NCBI GenBank assembly: GCA_032718865.1
Contig: JALUTQ010000003.1
Span: forward strand, 588,001-652,000
Source of the DNA: Tilletia caries
Lineage: Eukaryota; Basidiomycota; Exobasidiomycetes; Tilletiales; Tilletiaceae
Direction of reading: 5' to 3'
DNA: 64,000 nucleotides
The position numbers and the translations under genes were made by a program. The notes under the pieces were generated by a model, which saw only the letters and a list, made by a program, of their open reading frames with translations, made no database searches and was not told the origin of the DNA. Below are positions 56,494 to 64,000 of this stretch, one piece after another (position 1 is the stretch's first letter; each line of letters opens with the position of its first letter).

Positions 56494-56722
56494 GACTCGA
56501 GATAACAAACAAACGCGTTATTTTATCAATTTCGCTGGTTTATCGTTGATCCCTGGCCGCCTGGCCCCTGCTCAACAAACAGCCGCTCTTTACCGGGTCC
56601 GCTTCCCATAAGTACCAGCTTCCCTCGCCCTCGGAGATCTCGTGCACGACCATCACCATCAGCTTCAGCTTCAGCTTCAGCTTGACCCTCTCTCTCACAC
56701 AAACAGTACAACACACGAAAAG

Positions 56723-58555
56723 ATGACAGACCCCAACTTCAGCACCGCCACCTTCGAGGCCGAGCTCCACTCCCTCGCCTCCCAGCACAACCTCGACTCC
56801 ACCTCCCACGCCCAGATCGCCGCCTTGCTCGACGACGCAGACCCGCTCGCCCCGCTTCGGAAGGAGTACAATCTCCCCAGTATGAAGGGCCTGAAGGCTG
56901 CCTTGGCACGCAAGGCTGCGCGTGACGGCGGCGGCGGTGGCGGTGGGGCTCCCACTTCGACTTCGACTTCGACCGATGGAGATGCAGATGGAGACGCAGA
57001 CGCAGACGCAGACGCGCTCTACCTCTGCGGCAACTCCCTCGGCCCGCAAGCCCGGCTCTCCTCCACCCTCCTCAACCGCGAACTGGCCGTCTGGTCCTCC
57101 GTCGGCGTCCTCGGCCACTTCGACCACCCGCACGACGAGCCCTGGCTCCGCGCCGACGAGGCGTGCGCCGAGCTCATGGCCGATCTCGTCGGCGCGAAGA
57201 GGGCCGAGGTGGCTTGTATGGGCACCCTGACGGGCAACTTGCATACTTTGCTCGCGACGTTTTATCGGCCGGGCGTCGAGGGTGGTGTGAGGTTACCGCG
57301 GGACGGGTCGATCAAGCGCGATGAGAGTGCGGGTGAGAAGGGGAAGAGGAGGCATAAGATCGTGTACGAATGGAAAGCCTTCCCCTCGGACCAATACGCC
57401 CTCCAATCCGTGGTCCGACTGGCAGGTCTAGACCCTTCCACCTCTCTGATCGCCCTCCGCCCGCGCCCAAGCGAAGACACCCTCCGCACCTCCGACATCC
57501 TGCACACCCTCCAAACCCTCGCCGCAGAAGGCGAGACCGCCCTCCTGATGCTCTCCGGCATCCAGTACTACACCGGCCAATTCTTCGACATGCAGCAAAT
57601 CACGCGCGCGGCGAGGGAGTGTGGGATTGTGGTCGGGTGGGATCTGGCGCATGCGTTCGCGAATGTGCCGTTAGCGCTGCATGATTGGGATGTGGACTTT
57701 GCGGCTTGGTGTACGTATAAGTATGGGAGTTCGGGGCCGGGGGGGATTGCGGGGCTTTTTGTGCATGAGCGGTGGACGAAGGGGGTGGGGGTTGAGGAGT
57801 TGCCGAGGTGAGTTCACCCACACCCCACCCGCACCCGCACCCCTCCTTTCCTTTCTCTGCCTTCGCTCATTTCTCTCTTTCTCCTTTTTTTTTTGGATTC
57901 GGGGTCCGACAGACCGGCAGGTTGGTTCGGACATAACCGCGCCACCCGTTTCGCCATGCCCTCCCAATTCGACCCCATCGACGGCGCAGCAGGCTTCATA
58001 ACCTCGAACCCGTCCGCCCTCGACCTCGTCGTCCTCCGGGGCTCGCTCGAAACCTTAGCCCGGGCACCTCAGCTCGCCCCCGCCGCCGCCACCAAGGAGG
58101 AGGTGGGGCAGGGGATGGTGGGATTCGGGAAAATCATGGCCCCCCTAAGGGCAAAATCACTCAAGTTAACAGCATACCTGGCACACCTCCTCCTCCTGCC
58201 CAACTTCCTCCCGGACGAATGCGAAGCGGTCCTCGTGACCCCGCGTGACCCACACCAGCGGGGATCGCAGCTTTGCGTCCGGATCGTGGATCACCGGCCT
58301 TCCTCCTCCCCCTCGCAAGAAAGGGAGGAGGAGGAGGAGGATGGGGAAGGGATCCCACCCCCACTCTCCCCGACCTCCCTCCTCGCCCGCGCACACGCCC
58401 GCGCCGAGCGGGAGCACGGGCTCATCGTGGACGTGCGTGCGCCGGATGTGATCCGCCTCGCGCCTTTGGCGCAGTATTCGACATTCGAGGAGGTGTGGCG
58501 GGCGGCGCATGCGTTGAGGGATGCGTTGGTTAAGGAGCTTGCTGTGATTGCTTGA
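56723..58555 (+). CDS. BNA5: Kynureninase (L-kynurenine hydrolase)
   Basis: PLP enzyme of the kynurenine pathway, converting 3-hydroxykynurenine to 3-hydroxyanthranilate on the route from tryptophan to NAD. Exons 56723-57807 and 57913-58555, about 575 residues. Signatures: LYLCGNSLGPQ, WLRADEACAELMADLVGAKRAEVACMGTLTGNLH (PLP phosphate region), VYEWKAFPSDQYALQS, VVGWDLAHAFANVPL (the Asp that contacts the PLP ring), FAAWCTYKYGSSGPG with the Schiff-base Lys, and GWFGHNRATRFAM after the intron. Two low-complexity inserts are unusual: a Gly/Thr/Asp-Ala stretch at residues about 72-97 and an acidic/proline stretch near the C-terminus (REEEEEDGEGIPPP), which make it longer than the usual 450-480 residues. 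The transposon nest ends only about 270 bp upstream. Confidence 0.95.
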
Positions 58556-58945
58556 ATCGATTGTCACACCCGCCGCGGGCCCCGAGGATTCTACATACTT
58601 CTGAGGGCTTGGGACTGCTGCTGTGATCTTTTACCCCCCCTTTCTGCCTTGCGCCTTGCAACCTGGACTGTACTTTGCGTGGTCCCCGTGAATCCATTCC
58701 TGCCTTCCTTCCATGAACCACTCTATGGACATCCTCGAGATTCTTTTTCCAGTTATGTTATCAACGTCGATTGCCCAGGAGGTAGAGAATGAACAGATGG
58801 TAAGGGGAAGAGGAAAGGGCGAGGGACCGAGTGAGATAGGGAGGGAGAGATAGAAAGAGCCGGTGGCGTGCGTGTTTCATGAAAAGGAGAGAAGACCGAG
58901 AGAAAGAGAGAGAGAGAGGGAAAAGAGAAGGGGGCGAAAAGAGCC
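58556..58945. other. Intergenic region between convergent kynureninase and SDH1 genes
   Basis: Two 3' flanks. 58790-58935 is purine-rich with a (GA)n run. No gene or repeat boundary recognised. Confidence 0.55.
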
Positions 58946-60978
58946 CTAGTACGTACGCGCAAACGGCGGCACACTCTTCGCCTCACTCTCATCCAGCGTG
59001 TTCATCTGCACCGTCCGATAATCAAGCTTGACAGGCTCATGCTCCGACACCTGCCAACTCAACGTATGCTTCATCCACTCCTTATCGTTCCTGTCCGGGA
59101 AGTCCTCCCGGGCATGCGCGCCCCGCGACTCCTTGCGCGCCGCCGCACTGGCCACCGTCTGCTCGGCGCACGTGAGCAGGTTCTGCAGCTCGAGCCCTTC
59201 GACCAGGTCCGAGTTCCAGATCATGGACCGGTCGACGACTTTCAAGTCGCGCACCTTCTCGTGCACCTTCCTCATCTTCTCCACGCCCTGGTCGAGCGAG
59301 GTCTGCGTCCGGAAGACAGCGGCGTCGTCCTGCATCGTCTTCTGCATCTCCAGCCGGAGCTGAGAGACCAGGGTGGGGCCGTTCGCATTACGGACGGCGT
59401 CGAGGCGGTTGATGCCCATCGCGCCCGCGTCGCCGGTGAGTTCCTTGTGGGGCTTGCCGGGGGAGAGCTCTTCCTTGATGGTGTTGGCACAGGCGCGGCC
59501 AAAGACGACGATGTCGAGGAGCGAGTTCGCACCAAGACGGTTCGCGCCGTGCACGGAGACACAGGCCGTCTCGCCCGCAGCGTAGAGGCCGGGGACGATC
59601 TCGTCGCGGCCGTCGGAGGTGGTGCGGAGGACGTGTCCCTTGTAGTCGGTGGGGATGCCGCCCATGTTGTAGTGTACGGTGGGCAGGACGGGGATGGGCT
59701 CCTTGGTGACGTCGACACCGGCGAAGATGGCGGCGGTCTCTGAGATACCGGGGAGACGCTCGTGGAGGACTTCCGGGGGCAGGTGGGAGAGCTGGAGGTA
59801 GATGTGGTCCTTCTCGGGCCCGACACCGCGTCCCTCGCGGATCTCGATGGTCATGGAGCGGGAGACGACGTCACGGGATGCGAGATCTTTGGCGGTGGGA
59901 GCGTATCGCTCCATGAAGCGCTCACCCTCGGAGTTGAGGAGGTAGCCGCCCTCACCGCGGGATCCCTCGGTGATGAGACAGCCGGCACCGTAGATGCCTG
60001 TGGGGTGGAACTGGACGAACTCGAGATCCTGGAGGGGCAATCCAGCGCGGGAGACCATGGCCATGCCGTCACCGGTGCAGGTGTGTGCGGAGGTGGCGGA
60101 GAAGTACGCACGGCCGTATCCTCCCGAGGCAAGGACGGTCTTGTGGGCGCGGAAGCGGTGGATGGTGCCGTCCTCCATGTTGAGAGCGACGACGCCGACG
60201 CACTCGCCGTCCTCCATGATGAGGTCGATGGCGAAGTACTCGATGAAGAAGTTGGTGTTGTGGCGGAGGGACTGTCCGTAGAGGGTGTGGAGCATGGCGT
60301 GTCCCGTCCGGTCGGCTGCGGCTGCGCATCGGTATGCCTGTCCTCCCTTGCCGAAGTTGAGGGACTGGCCACCGAAGGCGCGTTGGTAGATCTTGCCTTC
60401 CTTTGTGCGGGAGAAGGGGAGACCGAAGTGCTCGAGCTCGATGACGGTGCGTGGTGCCTCGCGACACATGTAGTGGATGGCGTCCTGGTCGCCGAGCCAG
60501 TCGGAGCCCTTGATGGTGTCGTACATGTGCCACCTCCAGTCGTCCTCGGTCACTGTGTGGGGGAGGAGTGTGTGGTGGGGTCAGCATTTGGACTTGTGTG
60601 GCAGAAGAGAGTGAGAGTGAGAGTGAGAGAGTGATGGTACTGACTGTTTCCGAGTGCTGCGTTGATGCCACCCTGTGCTGCGACGGTGTGTGAGCGTGTG
60701 GGGAAGAGCTTTGTGATGCAGGCGGTGGAGAGGCCAGCCTCGGCGAGACCGAATGCGGCGCGGAGGCCACTTCCCCCTGCGCCGACGACGATGGCATCGT
60801 AGTAGTGGTCGATGATGGGGTAGCCGGCTGTGGCGCCGAGCGGGGTGGGAGCCTCCTTAGCGCGGAGGGGCTGTGTGCTGATGATGCGGGATGCGGGTGC
60901 TGATGTGGAGAATGCTGCTGCTGCTGTGGAAGCGAGTGGCCGCTGGAGTGCGCGTGCGAAGGCGCGTTGGGCGAACAT
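58946..60978 (-). CDS. SDH1: Succinate dehydrogenase flavoprotein subunit, mitochondrial
   Basis: FAD subunit of respiratory complex II, oxidising succinate to fumarate in the mitochondrial matrix. Exons 60978-60645 and 60552-58946 on the minus strand, about 646 residues, the normal family length. The N-terminus ([15 protein letters not shown], Arg/Ala/Ser-rich, no acids) is a mitochondrial targeting sequence. [21 protein letters not shown] is the FAD dinucleotide fold, and [16 protein letters not shown] has the His that carries covalent FAD. The intron falls directly after it, leaving a split Met codon. [69 protein letters not shown] and the closing VPPFARTY are canonical. It is divergently arranged with the gene at 61150, 171 bp apart. 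Confidence 0.97.
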
Positions 60979-61149
60979 CGTGTGTGTGATGGAATGGGGA
61001 GATCGGAGATCGTCGACGTCGAGCTCCAGGCTGCTGTTGCTGACCGTGCCGGGGGGAGGGTGGAGAAGGCGGGAGAGAGACGCTGACCAATCATCACACG
61101 CTGCCACGGACCAAGCGGGGGAAGGAGCAGAACTCAGAAGACTCTCATC

Positions 61150-63675
61150 ATGTCAGCCGCATCACGTGACGCAGCCAGCATCCTCGGAGGGTTGGCACTT
61201 GGCAGCCATGATCAGTCACCGATGATCATCCGAAGATCGACGCGCCTCAATCCGCAGTACTCGTACTCGTACGCAGCACAGAAAGAACAGCGACAACGAA
61301 AGGAACGATCGATGTTCGCAGCAGGGAGCAGTGGGAGTGCCAGTGGGAGTGCGAGTGCGGGTATGGGTATGAGTGGGGCTGTGCCAGGATCGCCAGCACC
61401 GTCCCTGCACGACAGCACACAGCACGGCAAGGCTCCAGGCGCACAGCTCTTCTTCCTCCCGCCCAGTCCACCACCGACAACTCCAGGCGCAGACTCCATA
61501 TCCACATCCACAGCATCAGCATCAGCATCAGCATCAGCATCAGCATCGACCGCACGCCCGCCCCCAAAGAAGAAGCACAGGAAGAACGATCAGTCGCTCA
61601 TCACACCGCCCATCATCACACCAGCACCCTCTTCCTCAACAGCGGCAGCCAACTCACAACTGCACTCGCACCAGCTGCTCCTCAGACACGCACACGACGA
61701 ACTACGCATCGACACCGCAACACTCACACTCCAGCGCAGAGAACTCAAACACGCATCACACATAATCAACACACACATCGCACACCTCACAACCCGCATC
61801 CACTCGCGTCTCCAGCGACATGCAGACCAGCACCGTCCCACCCGCACTGCTAAACTCATCATGCCACAAGGAACACACAAGCGCTGCGTCACTCCCGCTC
61901 ACATCGCACAGACCTGCTTCGATCGTCAAAAAGCAGCAGGACCAGAACAGCACCAATCATCCAAACACGAACTCGCCCTCCTCAACCGGCTCAGACCAGG
62001 AACTTCCACTTCCACTTCCACCTCTGCCAACACAGACGCTCCCTCCCATCCGGACGACCTCCTCATACACGAAGCACTCCAGCGATATCTATACCCAGCA
62101 AATATCGACAGAGGCAAGTCCTTCCATCCACCACCACGCAAGGTACGCGTCCGGAAACCACAGCCACGCCGCCCATCCTCCTCCTCCTCCACCACCCAGC
62201 AGCAACCACAACCGCAACCGCAACAGACGGAAGCTCAAATCGCTCGCAATATCGTACACGCGTCCTTAGCGTCCATCATGGAGGTCTCAGAAGCTCAATC
62301 GACGATGTACGAACCTTCCGCGCAGGCTCCTCCTCCTCCTCCTCCTCCTCCTCCTCCTACTCCTACTCCCATGATGACCACACAGCCTAATGACGGCATG
62401 GCCACTGGGACCGAGGATCGCTGGCATAGCTTCATAGAAGAGCTCTTGGCCGCTGCAGCTACCCAGGCCCAGCCCGCTGCCTCTGTAGTGGCTGTGGCTG
62501 GGCACGACCAGCAGTCCGGCGCAGAGGCGCAAGGGGGAATCGAATCATCAACAGCGGCGCTCCTCCTCTCCTCAACAGCGGTATCACAGTCCGAGGCGGG
62601 TGGAGCAGCGTCACTCCCCTCTTCGAACGCGCCCTTCTCGGTTGCCGATGCCGATGCGGATGCGGATGTGCATGCGGAGATGGACATGGCGGCATGGGGA
62701 CACATATTCGCGTCGGCCGCTGCTCGATCGGCGGCCCGTGATGCAGAAGACATGGGAGACGAAGGCGACGCGAAGGGGGGGATGATCATACCTCATCGCT
62801 TCCTGATCACAGCTGAACCGGCTGGTGGGGACGCGGCGGTGGTGGAGGGGGAGGAGGGTCAGAATGGGGATGGGAATGGGGATGGGGACGGGGACGGGGA
62901 CGGGGACGGGGATGCACAGCTCGCTTCGTTACTCTTGGCGTCTGCCTCGGGGGACACATACCCTATAAGCGAAGAGAGAGCAGCGGTCGATCATCCGAGT
63001 GGTGGGATGATCATACCTCATGGCTTCCTGATGGCGGCTGGACCGACTGGTGGGACGGTGGCGGCGGTGGTGGAGCAGGAGGAAGAAAGAGAGGGAGGGA
63101 GAGATGGGGAATGGGATGGGGATGGGGACGTGAGTGGGAATGGGCAGGCACAGCTCGCTTCCTTATTCTGGGGAGCAGCGGTCGATCATGCGAGTGGTGG
63201 GATGATCATACCTCCTGGCTTCCTGATCACGGCTGGACCGACTGGTGGGGCGGTGGCGGTGGCGGAGGTGGGGAAGAAGGAAAGGGGGGAAGATCAGAAG
63301 GGGGATGGGGATGTGGGTGGGGAGGCACAACTTGCTATGTTACTCTTGGCGTCTGCGTCGGGGCAAGGATACCCTACAAACGGAAACGGAGGAGGAGGAG
63401 TAGCGGTCGATCACGATCACGATCACGATCAGCAGGATGGATCGTCTCATTGTCATCCTCATCACCATCATCCGACTGGCTCGGACGAGGCGGAAGCAGA
63501 GGCTGGCATGCTCTTGCTCAGCGCCAGTGGAGGAGGAGGAGGAGGAGGAGGAGGAGAAGCGGGGATGGGGATGGGGACGGAGATGGAACCGGAGCTCACG
63601 CCTTCAAAACGGCGCGTCGAGGAGATCGACATGAATCTCGACTTTGATACCCTCATGGAGCGTCTGGCCGGGTGA
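61150..63675 (+). CDS. Low-complexity protein of unknown function with internal repeats
   Basis: Single 841-residue open frame starting [14 protein letters not shown]; family not recognised. Parts in order: a basic N-terminus, Ser/Ala- and Pro-rich linkers, a helical His/Arg-rich segment around residues 178-225 ([31 protein letters not shown]), a basic segment ([11 protein letters not shown]), a poly-Pro run near residue 395, then three imperfect repeats of 70-90 residues. Each repeat is built on [18 protein letters not shown], an acidic/Gly spacer and [13 protein letters not shown]. Near the end are (HD)n and HCHPHHHH stretches and a charged tail ([23 protein letters not shown]). Composition suggests a regulatory or scaffold protein, but that is only a guess. 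Simple repeats such as (GCATCA)n at 61515-61545 and GGGGAC units at 62880-62915 make it prone to length change. Shares a short promoter with SDH1. Confidence 0.7.
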   Translation: MSAASRDAASILGGLALGSHDQSPMIIRRSTRLNPQYSYSYAAQKEQRQRKERSMFAAGSSGSASGSASAGMGMSGAVPGSPAPSLHDSTQHGKAPGAQLFFLPPSPPPTTPGADSISTSTASASASASASASTARPPPKKKHRKNDQSLITPPIITPAPSSSTAAANSQLHSHQLLLRHAHDELRIDTATLTLQRRELKHASHIINTHIAHLTTRIHSRLQRHADQHRPTRTAKLIMPQGTHKRCVTPAHIAQTCFDRQKAAGPEQHQSSKHELALLNRLRPGTSTSTSTSANTDAPSHPDDLLIHEALQRYLYPANIDRGKSFHPPPRKVRVRKPQPRRPSSSSSTTQQQPQPQPQQTEAQIARNIVHASLASIMEVSEAQSTMYEPSAQAPPPPPPPPPPTPTPMMTTQPNDGMATGTEDRWHSFIEELLAAAATQAQPAASVVAVAGHDQQSGAEAQGGIESSTAALLLSSTAVSQSEAGGAASLPSSNAPFSVADADADADVHAEMDMAAWGHIFASAAARSAARDAEDMGDEGDAKGGMIIPHRFLITAEPAGGDAAVVEGEEGQNGDGNGDGDGDGDGDGDAQLASLLLASASGDTYPISEERAAVDHPSGGMIIPHGFLMAAGPTGGTVAAVVEQEEEREGGRDGEWDGDGDVSGNGQAQLASLFWGAAVDHASGGMIIPPGFLITAGPTGGAVAVAEVGKKERGEDQKGDGDVGGEAQLAMLLLASASGQGYPTNGNGGGGVAVDHDHDHDQQDGSSHCHPHHHHPTGSDEAEAEAGMLLLSASGGGGGGGGGEAGMGMGTEMEPELTPSKRRVEEIDMNLDFDTLMERLAG

Positions 63676-64000
63676 CAGGATCGAGCAGAACCATTCGTAT
63701 ACTATTACCGAAGACGCGCCAACCCTAGGACCGCTGGCTCTGTCGGGACGGACGGACTCCCCCGGATCATCGCTCGCCTCGTCATTGAATTACGGACGAA
63801 AATACCCCCCCAAAACCACGAACGCACCGCGTCCCCCCCTTCTTCAGCTTATCCACACGAATAACGCCTACGCCCACTCTCCGATCTCTCTCCTTCCGCA
63901 ACGCAAAACAAAACACAGCATAGGCCCCTCCTCGCCTCCTTTACCCCTTCGGCAAACCTGCTTTCGAATTCATGTCTAGACCCAACCACACACAAATCTC
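63676..64000. other. 3' flank, no feature seen
   Basis: AC-rich sequence after the stop codon to the end of the window. No convincing gene, RNA or transposon end. Confidence 0.5.

Noticed and set aside
61212..62789. Several minus-strand frames opposite the 841-residue gene
   Set aside because: Shadows of low-complexity repeats in the plus-strand gene; no splice logic or motif.

Overview
The window is fungal nuclear DNA. Genes carry short spliceosomal introns (about 50-130 bp, GT-AG), the host genes are eukaryotic (SART-1/Snu66, biotin-protein ligase, kynureninase, mitochondrial SDH1), and the repeats (DUF6589 genes, NRPS-like adenylation-reductase genes, Fot1/pogo, hAT and Tad/R2-type LINEs) are the mix expected of a basidiomycete. 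I cannot name the genus. Host genes sit at the two edges and in the middle. Most of the rest is a deeply nested transposon landscape that can be resolved by target-site duplications (TSDs).

Layout. 100-3360: tri-snRNP protein Snu66/SART-1. 3361-11333: a repeat block with a DUF6589 gene and a tail-to-tail RecQ-like helicase gene, both frame-broken, each flanked outside by a copy of one inverted-repeat element with 9-bp TSDs; the whole block lies between two copies of a roughly 110-bp direct repeat. 11553-15463: an intact NRPS-like adenylation-thiolation-reductase gene. 15464-18103: its downstream flank, interrupted by an inverted-repeat element (10-bp TSD) and by a 5'-truncated LINE with a 15-bp TSD that split a fragment of the BPL1 3' end. 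20419-22659: a second copy of the NRPS-like gene that lost the adenylation domain and the carrier serine. 22970-25963: full BPL1 on the minus strand. The NRPS-like gene plus BPL1 3' end is therefore a segmental duplication.

26245-39503 is one R2-like (restriction-like endonuclease) LINE reading frame split by two hAT elements: a 1.8-kb element (26322-28107) and an 8.4-kb element (30558-38952). The 8.4-kb element carries its own hAT transposase, a CDK-like protein kinase gene and a zinc-finger-like gene. The 1.8-kb hAT carries the C-lobe remnant of another CDK-like kinase. 39504-49412 is a second LINE (zinc-knuckle ORF1, APE endonuclease plus reverse transcriptase), itself hit by hAT elements. 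49415-51512 is a Fot1/pogo element. 51515-56448 is a TA-flanked non-autonomous element holding a hAT MITE, an LTR retrotransposon, and a further MITE inside that retrotransposon's 3' LTR.

56723-63675 returns to host genes: kynureninase, SDH1 on the minus strand, and a divergent low-complexity protein of unknown function.

The most interesting signals are (i) hAT transposons carrying CDK-like kinases, (ii) hAT elements sharing one terminal core but each filled with its own short repeated motif, (iii) exact 8-bp tandem duplications located at frameshifts in LINE genes, which look like hAT excision footprints, and (iv) the DUF6589/RecQ module bounded by direct repeats. No BLAST, HMM or alignment was run. 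All family calls are from motifs read by eye, and all splice sites are inferred from GT-AG signals and frame continuity.
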